A stretch of DNA of 14,214 nucleotides. Origin: CANJUD01 sp043750035 (GTDB lineage: Bacteria > Bacteroidota > Bacteroidia > UKL13-3). This document shows, piece by piece, positions 1-7,820 of the stretch (its first letter is position 1; each line of letters begins with the position of its first letter). The DNA lies in NCBI GenBank assembly GCA_043750035.1, contig JAYVCI010000083.1:1-14214 (forward strand), in the 5' to 3' direction. Position numbers and translations under genes: made by a program. The notes under the pieces were generated by a model. The model saw only the letters and a list, made by a program, of their open reading frames with translations, made no database searches and was not told the origin of the DNA.

Positions 1-43
1 GAGTTGATAGTAGGATTATTTATATAATTACAAAGCAGCGAAA

Positions 44-128
44 AAATCCTGAAGGGATTTAATATGAATAACCCCACATGAAATGTGGGGTGTAAATAAT
101 GTATATAGACGCAACCACAACGTGGTTG
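44..128. repeat. Array of three tight stem-loops, REP-like
   Basis: Three consecutive perfect or near-perfect hairpins with three-base loops lie here. The first pairs 44-50 with 54-60 around a GAA loop (one T-G pair). The second pairs ACCCCACAT (71-79) with ATGTGGGGT (83-91), again around GAA. The third pairs CAACCAC (112-118) with GTGGTTG (122-128) around AAC, and GACGC (108-112) can instead pair with GCGTC (136-140) to give a longer outer stem. Hairpins one and three are each followed by TTNAATATNA. No coding frame explains the structure. The pattern resembles interspersed REP-like palindromic repeats that I recall from Bacteroidota genomes, but copy number cannot be judged from one window. 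Confidence 0.6.
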
Positions 129-246
129 AATATCAGCGTCAAAAGTGTCTTATTCAGAAAACGTAATGCAAAATATTATATATCTGCACAACTATAATTT
201 TCGGAACAGAATTATTCTCGAACCTATGTATGAAACGACAATAAAT

Positions 247-369
247 ATGAAACAGTTTTTAATAAATGTTATTTGTATATGTTTATTGACATCATGCGTT
301 AATAAAAACGAAAGAAAGATAATTGGTAGATATGAAATCATTAATATAAATAGTGATGAAATTCAACTA
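247..369 (+). pseudogene. 5' fragment of a lipoprotein gene, cut by IS630
   Basis: Forty-one codons remain from an ATG at 247. The peptide has a short basic start (MK), a hydrophobic stretch and a lipobox LTSC with the lipidated cysteine at residue 17, which is a type II signal peptide. About 24 mature residues follow before the reading frame runs into the IS630 left end and stops at 376-378. The same frame is open further upstream to a GTG at 145, but the lipobox position makes 247 the sensible start. The mature part is too short to name a family. Removing IS630 with one TA copy joins this frame to the transposase remnant on the other side, so the original 3' part of the lipoprotein gene is absent from the window. 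Confidence 0.6.
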
Positions 370-400
370 GTGTCGTAACAATTTAATCATGAAACATAAT
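370..400 (+). repeat. IS630 left terminal inverted repeat
   Basis: This end matches the reverse complement of 1518-1548 with only a few mismatches over about 30 bases. It sits directly after the TA at 368-369 and just beyond the transposase stop codon. Confidence 0.85.
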
Positions 401-1487
401 GTTTTGATAATTTTTTATCAGCTTTCTTCTTTGTAAAACCCCAATAAATTTTTTTCCGCTCTTTGTTTTTCTGAAATTCCCATGCCTTTACTTCTTCTGT
501 CAGCATTTCTATTGATTCGATTTTTCTATCCAAGCACTCTGTTTCCAATATGTTTATTTCTATTTCAGCCATATTCAACCAACTTGCGTGTTTAGGTGTG
601 TAATAAAACTCTATTCGTTTCAATATTCTTTTTGCTTCTTTCTTTGAAAAGGTTTCGTAAAATGATTTTTCAAAATGCGTATTCAAATTGTCCAATACCA
701 ACTTTATCTTCTTTTGCCGTTGGATAAACTTCATCGACTAACTTTTTTACAAAATTCGCAAAGTCTTGTTTAGTCCTTCTTTGTGTAACTGATAAAAAAT
801 GTTTACCTGCCTTTGCTTCTATAGCCACAAAAATATTACCTGTCCCTTTCCTTATATATTCATAATCATATTTGGCTGTACTTCCTTCTTTTAAAGGAAT
901 TGGGCTTCTTGCCTCTTCCAATAATTGACAATTTTTCTCATCCATACACACTACTGGATACTTGCTATTATATTTCTCTTCATACAAATCCAAAATTCTG
1001 TACATCCGTTTCCTGTATTCTGGCGTAATCTCAGCAATACACCACATCTTTTTTAACCAAGGCTTACATTTCTTTTTTTTAGTGTAAGGCGGATTGTTTC
1101 CCGGTTTATTGTTTCCATACCATTTCTATTTCGTAATTCGCTTTCCATTAACTTCAATGTCCATCTTGCCCTTCCTGCTGGTGCTTTTGTACAAGCCAAT
1201 GCAACTATTTCCGCTTCTCCTTTTTCATTATACTTTATAGGTTGACCTGACCGAGGAGTATCCTTTAAGGCTGCCTCTAAGCCGTATTCAACATACTTGT
1301 TTTTAATTCTCCATATTGTTGTTCTTCCAACAAAATTAAAATCCATTATTTCAGAACAAGATTTTTCCTTATCAAGAGCCATTAAAATATACCCACGTTC
1401 TATTTCTTTAGCGTTCTGTTTCCCTGATTTAATAAAATCTTTAAGGTAATTTTTATCTTTAGTTTTTAGTTTAAAATTTGTTTCCAT
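387..1487 (-). pseudogene. IS630-family transposase, split by two frame changes
   Basis: The reconstructed protein is about 365 residues, normal for IS630 transposases. It cuts and rejoins DNA at TA targets with a DDE active site. Segment one (1487 to about 1073) carries the N-terminal helix-turn-helix region (SCSEIMDFNFVGRTTIWRIK, then RSGQPIKY). Segment two (about 1080 to 716) carries the first catalytic Asp in VVCMDEK. Segment three (about 711 to 387) carries the second Asp in LVLDNLNTH and the Glu in WLNMAEIEI. The first frame change is at an A8 run (minus strand) and fits a -1 slip. The second requires loss of one base near 712-715, where reading AKKIKLVLDN restores the family sequence; it looks like a mutation. 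All catalytic residues survive, so the copy is young or the first site is a programmed frameshift. ATG 1487 is preferred to 1529, which lies in the terminal repeat. Confidence 0.8.
1073..1080 (-). other. Poly-A8 frameshift site in IS630 transposase
   Basis: On the minus strand the zero frame reads CTA AAA AAA AGA and ends a few codons later. Slipping back one base on A AAA AAA continues as AAG AAA TGT into the catalytic segment. Runs like this drive programmed -1 frameshifting in several insertion-sequence families. A simple length mutation would look the same. Confidence 0.5.
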
Positions 1488-1517
1488 GATGTTTATATTT
1501 ACAATTTGTTTGCAAAT

Positions 1518-1548
1518 ATAATGTTTCATAACTAAATTGTCAAGACAC
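1518..1548 (-). repeat. IS630 right terminal inverted repeat
   Basis: This is the partner of the left repeat, next to the TA at 1549-1550. It overlaps an upstream in-frame ATG (1529), which argues for the internal ATG at 1487 as the real transposase start. Confidence 0.85.
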
Positions 1549-1571
1549 TAGGTTTTCAGGTTAAAGATAAT

Positions 1572-1931
1572 TTGGACTATTTAATATATCACTTTTGTAT
1601 AATAAAACAATACCACCAACTTTGGGCTATTGAAAAAACGTTTAGAATATCAAAAACTGATTTAAAAATACGCCCCATTTATCATCATCTAAAAAGAAGA
1701 ATAGAAGCTCATATTTGCATATCATTTACCGCCTGTAAGATTTATAAAGAGTTAGAGCGGCAATTAAAATTGAAACATAGTAATCTAAGTCCCGAAAAAG
1801 CAATAGATATTTTAAAAACAATTTATAAAGTATCTTTTGAAACACCATTCTCAAACAATATTTACCAAAGGTTGTTGGTTAAAACAGATGAACAAAAAGA
1901 GATTATTGACCTGTTTGAACTAAAAGTTTAA
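1572..1931 (+). pseudogene. C-terminal remnant of IS1634/IS4-type transposase
   Basis: About 110 codons are recognisable from roughly 1599 to the TAA at 1929-1931. The stretch QLWAIEKTFRISKTDLKIRP, followed by IYHHLKRRIEAHICISF, is the C-terminal catalytic block of IS1634-like DDE transposases; the Glu of WAIEKTF fits the last catalytic acidic residue. The N-terminal three quarters, with the two catalytic Asp residues, is missing, so the fragment cannot act alone. It has no convincing start codon (only a TTG at 1572), and the sequence from 1551 to about 1598 does not look like the family. Through the IS630 footprint the frame is continuous with the lipoprotein fragment (CTA then GGT TTT CAG), so the deletion or insertion that made this junction preceded IS630 arrival. 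Confidence 0.75.
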
Positions 1932-2030
1932 CTTGGGTGTCCCATCGCACAAAACAGGAAACAAAAGGAACAGCAAATATTAAATCGTCAATATACTCAA
2001 GCCAATATTTACTAAATTTATGGGCACCCT

Positions 2031-5000
2031 TTATCTTATCAGGTGCACAGTCCCGTTATAGTGGAACCACTTTCCCTCAAAGTTCCTGATGTTCACCTGG
2101 TACACGTAAACGTCCACCTGGCAGGGGTCATCCTTGAAGTTGCCATCCCATCCCGGCAGCCTGTCCTTTGAGTAAAATACATTTTCGCCCCAGCGATTAA
2201 ATATGTATATCTCGAACTCGCTGTAGTTGCTTGCCTCCACCCAGAAGCGGTTGTTCTTTCCCGGGCCGAAGCCGTCGGGGGTGAACGCGTTGGGTATGAA
2301 CACGAGCATCTCGGGCCCGATGTGCACGGGCTGCTCCGTGGAGTCCACACAGCCGTACTCGGTTGTTGCCTTCATGAACACGATATAGGTGCCGGTGTCG
2401 GTGTTGGTGTACCAGTAGGTCGGGTTTTTCTCCGTAGATGTCCCTCCCAGCGGGTCGCCGAACCTCCATTCCCAGTGGGTGCTGTCGGAGACGAACTTGC
2501 TCAGGTTTGCGAACCTGATGCGGGGCAAGGCGATGGTAGCCTTCCGCGGCTTGGGCTCAAAGTCGGCTATGGGGTTTGGGTACACCTCCACTATGTCGGC
2601 CCACACCACGGTGCTGTCGCAGCCCTGTGGCGACGTGGCCGTGAGCGTTACCGTATATTTAATTACCTGGTTTGTTTTGTTGATGTACAGGTGGCTTACC
2701 GAGTCCCCGTCAGCGGTGGTGGCTGTGTTCAGCGTTCCGCTCATCGGGTCGCCAAAGTCCCAAGTGTAGGTGCAACCTGGCACCTGCGAGCTGGCGGCAA
2801 ATATGGCGTCAAGAGGCGAGCACCTTTTTTGAAGAGTGAGTGGTGTTGGCACTGGCACGGGGTATATGAACACGGTGTAGGTATCGATGGCAAGGTTGCA
2901 CACACCGTTGCCCGTGGTCCTTACCTCGAGCAGGAAGAACCCGTTGCTTATATCAGCCGCAGATGGCACATAGCCCGTTGTTGTGTCGTTGGGTGCGGTA
3001 AAGGTGCCACCGCTCGAGGTGAGCCACGACACGCCGCCCGCGTTTGTGAAGGTGCATCCGACCGAGAAACTTTCGCCGGCACACAGTGGTTTCACGGGTT
3101 TTATCTTTATGGTTGGCGGGTCTACTACGTTGAGGGTCATAGAGTCCCTGTTCTTACAACCTGTTGATGGATTGGTGTACAGGAAGGTGAGCTTGTGGGG
3201 CCCAAGTCCCCAGGTGCCGGGGCTGAAGGTGCTGTAGGGGGCCACTATCGTGTCTATCATCCAGGTAACGCCAGGGTCGTTGTACATGGGCAGGTTCCAG
3301 GGCACGCTGTCAAAACAGATGTCGCGGTCGGGCTGAATCACAACTAGTGGGACAGGATTGATGGTAATATTAAAAGTATCTGAAACAGGGCAGCCATTAC
3401 CGTCCACGTAGAACACGAGCTGGGAGCTAACGGGCGGGGCACCCACGCTGGCGGGGCTGAGCACAATCGCGGGGTCGAAAGTCCCGAGGATGGAGTCAAG
3501 CACGCCCGTGCCGTGCCAGGTCCCGGTGACGGGCATGGCGTTGGTGAGCTTCCACAGGTCCTGTATGCCGTCGGTGCAGCAAAGCGGGCTTGGGTTCTGG
3601 CGTGTCACAACGGGTATGGGCTTCACCCAGAAGCTCAGGGTGTCGCTGCCCTTGCAGGAATTGATGTCCACGTACTCATATTTTATGATGTGCTGGCCCA
3701 CGCCCGCAGTGGCGGGGGTGAAGTACCAGCTGGTACCCACCTGAGATATGCCGCTGCCGGTCCATGTCTGGCCTATGGTGGACACGGGGTTGCCGCCCGA
3801 GTTGGGGGAGCCCCAGTTGTCGAGCTTCACCTTGGCCTGGTTCACGCAGATGCTGAGGGGTTTTATCTTGATGGGGGGCAGCGGGTCCACGATAACCATT
3901 ACGGAGTCGACCTTCCTGCAGCCGTAGTTGGTCACGCAGGTGATAATCGCATAAGGGCCGGTCTGTTGGGATAGCTTGCTGCCCCACTTGTAGGTGGAAC
4001 CCAGTATCTTGATGTCAACCTCGTTCTTCACGGTGTCGATTGCAGCCTTCAGCAGGGAATCGGTCGCTGTCCAGGTCCAGGTGCAGATGTTCTTCACGCT
4101 CTGCCCGGTCACGCTGTCGGTGGCATCCTTTAGGGTGAGTTTGGTGTTGTAGCCTTTGTCCAGGCAGCCACGCAGCACTTCTTTGTCTAGCTTGGGCGGG
4201 CTCTTGAGCTCCACCAGCAGGGTGTCCCATGCCTCGCAGGTAACGCCGCCGTAGGTGGTGAAGGCGTGTAGCAACAGTTGAGTGGTGGCGGTGAACGACA
4301 TGCGGAGAGAGTCGCCTATGTGCAGCAGGTTGCCCGTGGCAAGGTCGGTCCACACGATGGAGTCGGCCCCGCTCGGTTTGATATCGGTACTGTCCCCGTA
4401 GCACTGGTAGCGGTCGGGACCGGCATCGAACAAGTTGATATTGAAGAACGCATTGGCCGTGTCCCTGCCCACGCAGCCGGTAGAGTCGTACACCGCGGCC
4501 ACAAGGGAAACAGAGTCGAAAACGGTTACGTACCTATTGGTGGAGATGGTGGTATTGGTGGCTAGGTCGGTCCATATATAGGCTTTTACGTTGCCCGTGC
4601 CGTTGTTGTCGCCTGCGTCAAAGGTGATGCTGTCGCCCTTGCACACCCGTCTGTCGGGGCCCAGATCGACCGGCGGCAGCGGCATGATGTTGAGTATCAT
4701 GGTATCGTAGGAGGTACAGTTCATACTGTCAGTGACGAAGCACGCAATATAGGTGGTACTGGAAGTATCTTTTGTGAAGGTGGTCAGTGTGTCGCCGGCA
4801 GTGCCAGGAGACCACAGGTACCTAAAGGGCTTGACCCCGTCGGTCACCCTTGCCGACAGCGACCATGATTTTCCGGCACACAGGGTGGTGTCGGGTCCGA
4901 TGTCCACGGAGACGAACGGCGGCACATCGATGGTGTCATCGTATGCCATCACGCAGCCGTTGAGGAACACCTCGAGCCTGACTATCTTCTGGCCGCTGGT

Positions 5001-6401
5001 GTGGAACTGGTGGGTGGTATCCTGTTTGTTGTACTTGGTGCCGCCCGGGAAGGGGACGGTCCACTGGTAGGTGAAGGCTTCTTTTGCCTTGTTGATGTTG
5101 AGGGGTGTTGCTGCCATCCGAACAAGGCCGCAGGAGAGGATTGTGTACTTGCGGGCGGCCTTTGGGTTTTTCTTTACCAGGATCGAGTAGCTGCGGGAGA
5201 ACTGCCCGCTCAAGGGGCATGCATCGTCGATGGCCTTCACCGTGAAGAAGTAGGGCGTGTTACTGGCGTCCTTATCGACTGTCTGCCAGCAGAAATCGAA
5301 TTCTTGCTTTTTGCTTCCATTGAACTTGGCGGTGAAGGTGCCCTTAGGTATGCCATAGTTCCAGCTGAGCCTCACGGTGTCCTTGGTGTCCGGGTCGCTG
5401 GACTTTATGCCGCTGAAGCATATCAGGTCACCCGCACAGCCCACCTGCGTGGCGGCGGGCAGGCTGGGAGCCTTGTTGGTGCAGTTGGCCACAATAATCA
5501 GCTGCATGTCACGCCGGGTGATGCCAATGTTTGCCATCTTCCCGTTGGAATCCTTTCTCCACTCTTTTATCTCGACAGCCACAACGGACACCTGCTGCTG
5601 CATGGGCTTGAAACAGAGGTCGCCGGTAATGGAATCGAGCAGCCAGCCCTTGCAGGTCTTCTCGTTGTATTTTTTTATGTTGGGAAACCCGTCGTAGTAC
5701 AAAGGGTACTTGTAGCTGTAGGAGCCCTGGTAGGTGGCGGACGAGCCGAAGGCCGTGAGGGCCTGGGCCATGTGGTAGGATATAGAGTCGTAGTTTGAGG
5801 TGTCGCGGGCACCGTTGTTGTAGCAGATGCAGTTGCCCACGCAGTACATGCCCACGGGGTCGTTGGTAAGTGTCGGCGAGTTGTTGCATGGGGTTATGCA
5901 CCGGTCGAACTCTGCATAGGAATAGAAATTTTCGCCGGCACAGCACGTGGTAATTATACCATTGCGGCAGCACTGCTCGTATGCTACGCGGAACCTGCAG
6001 CAGTTGGTGCCCTTGAAGATGACCGTTTGTTTGAATATCAGTTTCTCAATACCATAAGGAAAGGTACAACTGGCATTGGACCCATTGGGGTAGCCCCAAG
6101 AGTTGCAGTTGGTGCGGTCGCACTTGGAGCAGGATTTTTTGCACACAGGGGTGATATCCACACACGAGACCTGTGTCATAGTATAGCTGGAGGAGTAGGA
6201 ACAGCCTACGCCAGTGATGGTCATGGTGATAGGGGTGAGACTTATTCCTTTACAGTCCTTGTAAACTTTCACTATAAAATCAAAGGTGTCCTTACCCCTA
6301 CAGGTATATTCGATGTCGGCTCCCATCATGTGGGTGGCCCTGGTTTCCATGCTTTGAGAAAGACAGAGTAAAAAGAGCAGGATGGGTAAAATTCTTTTCA
6401 T
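2031..6401 (-). CDS. Giant secreted surface protein, T9SS type B sorting domain
   Basis: This 1456-residue protein is predicted to be exported by Sec and then carried across the outer membrane by the type IX secretion system. Residues 1-22 form a signal peptide (MKRILPILLFLLCL), and ATHMMGADIEY follows, a typical mature start in this family. Residues 30-195 are Cys-rich (20 Cys, including three CC pairs). Ig/PKD-like repeats run from about 310 to 1362; three begin with a GPD..xC.G motif near 502, 581 and 661, and PKD signatures occur at YTWDFGDP (about 1212) and WEWRFGDP (about 1310). Residues 1366-1456 are the gliding-motility-associated C-terminal domain: IPNAFTPDGFGPG, FNRWGENVF, GWDG, VYVYQV. 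The likely role is adhesion or extracellular matrix; no enzyme domain is visible. Most of the gene is far more GC-rich than its neighbours, while the first 150 or so bases are not. No partner gene is adjacent. Confidence 0.9.
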   Translation of the reverse strand: MKRILPILLFLLCLSQSMETRATHMMGADIEYTCRGKDTFDFIVKVYKDCKGISLTPITMTITGVGCSYSSSYTMTQVSCVDITPVCKKSCSKCDRTNCNSWGYPNGSNASCTFPYGIEKLIFKQTVIFKGTNCCRFRVAYEQCCRNGIITTCCAGENFYSYAEFDRCITPCNNSPTLTNDPVGMYCVGNCICYNNGARDTSNYDSISYHMAQALTAFGSSATYQGSYSYKYPLYYDGFPNIKKYNEKTCKGWLLDSITGDLCFKPMQQQVSVVAVEIKEWRKDSNGKMANIGITRRDMQLIIVANCTNKAPSLPAATQVGCAGDLICFSGIKSSDPDTKDTVRLSWNYGIPKGTFTAKFNGSKKQEFDFCWQTVDKDASNTPYFFTVKAIDDACPLSGQFSRSYSILVKKNPKAARKYTILSCGLVRMAATPLNINKAKEAFTYQWTVPFPGGTKYNKQDTTHQFHTSGQKIVRLEVFLNGCVMAYDDTIDVPPFVSVDIGPDTTLCAGKSWSLSARVTDGVKPFRYLWSPGTAGDTLTTFTKDTSSTTYIACFVTDSMNCTSYDTMILNIMPLPPVDLGPDRRVCKGDSITFDAGDNNGTGNVKAYIWTDLATNTTISTNRYVTVFDSVSLVAAVYDSTGCVGRDTANAFFNINLFDAGPDRYQCYGDSTDIKPSGADSIVWTDLATGNLLHIGDSLRMSFTATTQLLLHAFTTYGGVTCEAWDTLLVELKSPPKLDKEVLRGCLDKGYNTKLTLKDATDSVTGQSVKNICTWTWTATDSLLKAAIDTVKNEVDIKILGSTYKWGSKLSQQTGPYAIITCVTNYGCRKVDSVMVIVDPLPPIKIKPLSICVNQAKVKLDNWGSPNSGGNPVSTIGQTWTGSGISQVGTSWYFTPATAGVGQHIIKYEYVDINSCKGSDTLSFWVKPIPVVTRQNPSPLCCTDGIQDLWKLTNAMPVTGTWHGTGVLDSILGTFDPAIVLSPASVGAPPVSSQLVFYVDGNGCPVSDTFNITINPVPLVVIQPDRDICFDSVPWNLPMYNDPGVTWMIDTIVAPYSTFSPGTWGLGPHKLTFLYTNPSTGCKNRDSMTLNVVDPPTIKIKPVKPLCAGESFSVGCTFTNAGGVSWLTSSGGTFTAPNDTTTGYVPSAADISNGFFLLEVRTTGNGVCNLAIDTYTVFIYPVPVPTPLTLQKRCSPLDAIFAASSQVPGCTYTWDFGDPMSGTLNTATTADGDSVSHLYINKTNQVIKYTVTLTATSPQGCDSTVVWADIVEVYPNPIADFEPKPRKATIALPRIRFANLSKFVSDSTHWEWRFGDPLGGTSTEKNPTYWYTNTDTGTYIVFMKATTEYGCVDSTEQPVHIGPEMLVFIPNAFTPDGFGPGKNNRFWVEASNYSEFEIYIFNRWGENVFYSKDRLPGWDGNFKDDPCQVDVYVYQVNIRNFEGKWFHYNGTVHLIR

Positions 6402-6520
6402 TGGGATCTTAAATTGTTTCTAAAATTATACTTCAAAATAACGACTTTTAAACGGCTTTACAAAACCTCCGCTTTAAATAACTGACCATATAATCCTGCT
6501 TTTGGTTGCCTAGGATTCAT

Positions 6521-6565
6521 AAAAAAAAATACTTTATTTATTTGTCATATTTATATGCTTGACAA
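6521..6565 (-). terminator. Weak candidate terminator after the radical SAM gene
   Basis: Just past the stop of the minus-strand gene, TTGTCA and TGACAA (6542-6565) can pair in a 6-bp stem, and nine T follow on that strand (6521-6529). About a dozen bases separate stem and T run and the stem is AT-rich, so this is not a canonical Rho-independent terminator. Confidence 0.22.
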
Positions 6566-6574
6566 TCAATGTTA

Positions 6575-7594
6575 TCAATCCCAAACTTTTGTACCTTCTG
6601 TACAGTTTTGGCAGATAGAAATATTTTTTCTACCGCCTAAAACTTTAGAGCGGAATTCTTTGTAAGCCTCGCCTTTCCATATTTTTGAAAAGCTTTTGCT
6701 GTTCAAATCACCCATCCTGTTCTCTGCATCTTTGTCAAAACAACAAGGCACCACTTTACCATCCCAAGTAATTACGCAGCCTTGCCACATTCGCCAACAA
6801 TGGTCCATCATATTGTTTTTCAAGGTAAATCCATTCGTATAGACTTCTTCGTAGCGGCTATAGCGAGCATTTTCAGGTATTAAATCGCTGCCATTTTCAT
6901 AATCATATATTTGAGCAGTTTTTATAGCCCAATCAACACCATAGTTTTTTGCCAAATCTTTGAAAGCGGAAATCTGGTGTTCGTTATGTTTAAAGACTAT
7001 AAATTGCCATATAATATGGGGTGTTTTAGTTTTTAATTTCTTTTTCCAATCAATAAGATTTTGAGTTGACTGTAATACTTTATCCAAACTACCTCCAACC
7101 CTGTATTCCTTGTAGGTTTCTTGGGTTGTTCCGTCAATCGAAATTATCAATCTATCTAATCCTGATTTAACTGTTTCTTCGGCCATTTGCGGTGAGATGT
7201 GGTGGGCATTGGACGATGTTGCTGTATATATTTTTTTCTGATTTGCATACTTTACAAAATCTAAAAAATCGGGATTCAAATAAGGCTCCCCTTGGAAATA
7301 TAAGATGAGATAAGTTAATCTAGGAGCTAGTTGGTCTATGGTATCACGAAACATTTCGGGTTGTAGCATACCCGTAGGTCTGGAGAACGAACGTAAACCA
7401 CTGGGGCACTGGGGGCATCGCAAATTACAAGATGTGGTGGGTTCGATAGAAGCACTGACCGGCATTCCAAAATGAAAAGACTTTTTGAATAATTTAGAAA
7501 TATGAAAGCTGAACCAAACTTGTATAAGATTCCACAACCTTAAGGTGTTGTATTTCCTAAGATAATTTAAGCTATCGTTAAATCTCACATTCAC
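6575..7594 (-). CDS. Radical SAM/SPASM domain protein
   Basis: The 339-residue protein carries the radical SAM cluster motif CNLRCPQC (Cys56, Cys60, Cys63), which binds the [4Fe-4S] cluster that cleaves S-adenosylmethionine. The preceding IEPTTSCNLRCP and following SGLRSFSRPTG are typical of the group. The C-terminal SPASM region (about 265-335) has cysteines in HCWRMWQGC, VVPCCFD and ICQNC, enough to hold auxiliary Fe-S clusters. SPASM enzymes modify peptides, proteins or other substrates; the substrate cannot be read here, and no small precursor-peptide gene is evident beside it. The listed start is a GTG at 7594 with no obvious ribosome binding site. The same frame stays open upstream to a TAA at 7658-7660 and reads like protein, but has no ATG; an ATG at 7676 lies in another frame across an A8 run. 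The enzyme is cytoplasmic and transcribed on the same strand as the surface protein, 173 bases upstream of it. Confidence 0.85.
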   Translation of the reverse strand: MNVRFNDSLNYLRKYNTLRLWNLIQVWFSFHISKLFKKSFHFGMPVSASIEPTTSCNLRCPQCPSGLRSFSRPTGMLQPEMFRDTIDQLAPRLTYLILYFQGEPYLNPDFLDFVKYANQKKIYTATSSNAHHISPQMAEETVKSGLDRLIISIDGTTQETYKEYRVGGSLDKVLQSTQNLIDWKKKLKTKTPHIIWQFIVFKHNEHQISAFKDLAKNYGVDWAIKTAQIYDYENGSDLIPENARYSRYEEVYTNGFTLKNNMMDHCWRMWQGCVITWDGKVVPCCFDKDAENRMGDLNSKSFSKIWKGEAYKEFRSKVLGGRKNISICQNCTEGTKVWD

Positions 7595-7820
7595 GGGGTC
7601 AAAGGTAAACTTGATGCTTTGTATAATTTCGTTGAGCAGTGTTATTTTTTTTAATTTTTAGAAACACAGGAAACATTTTTTAGCTATTTTTGTTTCCTTG
7701 GTGTACGTTCAAAAGCTACAAATACAAAGGGTTGCGTGATTTTGAAATTTTTAATAATCTGATTATCAATATAAAATATCAATTAATGGATGGGTTTAAA
7801 AATTTTACATTTCGCTTACT
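7595..7820. other. AT-rich divergent intergenic region
   Basis: This lies between the minus-strand radical SAM gene and the plus-strand efflux operon and should hold promoters for both. Its last part is followed by the operator candidate at 7821-7868. I see a 13-base palindrome ATAATCTGATTAT (7754-7766) and TATCAAT twice just beyond it, but no promoter pair I would defend. The part up to about 7676 may encode the missing N terminus of the radical SAM protein. Confidence 0.4.

Larger units (their letters stand above)
370..1548 (-). mobile_element. IS630-family insertion sequence, complete ends
   Basis: The element is 1179 bases long and is flanked by TA at 368-369 and 1549-1550, the target duplication made by IS630/Tc1-mariner elements. 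Its ends are imperfect inverted repeats of about 30 bases: the left begins GTGTCGTAACAATTTAATCA and the right, read inward, begins GTGTCTTGACAATTTAGTTA, with the match continuing through ATGAAACAT. The single gene inside is an IS630-type DDE transposase on the minus strand, filling almost the whole element, but it is split over three frames. The ends look usable. Whether the element can move depends on whether the two frame changes can be bypassed or on a transposase supplied in trans. Confidence 0.9.

Noticed and set aside
41..140. Hairpin array considered as a CRISPR array
   Set aside because: The three stems differ in sequence, the spacing is irregular and short, and there is no repeated direct unit or nearby cas gene.
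1935..2029. GGGTGTCCCA and TGGGCACCC as ends of a small element or a terminator between convergent genes
   Set aside because: The match is under ten bases with an inserted base, the arms are about 75 bases apart, and no T run or target duplication is visible. They could be terminal repeats of the IS1634-type remnant, but nothing here proves it.
2322..3167. Long open frames antisense to the giant surface protein (also 5001-5798 and others)
   Set aside because: They come from the high GC and codon pattern of the real gene on the minus strand; their translations are low-complexity and Ala/Gly/Val-rich, without domains.
6402..7594. Radical SAM enzyme and giant secreted protein as a peptide- or protein-maturation pair
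   Set aside because: They share a strand, but there are 173 bases between them, a possible terminator, no precursor peptide, and a marked composition difference. Adjacency alone is not enough.
7685..7692. TATTTTTG as a Bacteroidota -7 promoter box for the efflux operon
   Set aside because: It matches TAnnTTTG exactly, but no TTTG-like -33 element lies at the right distance, and such matches are frequent in AT-rich DNA.
7754..7766. ATAATCTGATTAT palindrome as a second operator
   Set aside because: It is short, made almost entirely of A/T, and lacks any resemblance to the better inverted repeat at 7821-7868.
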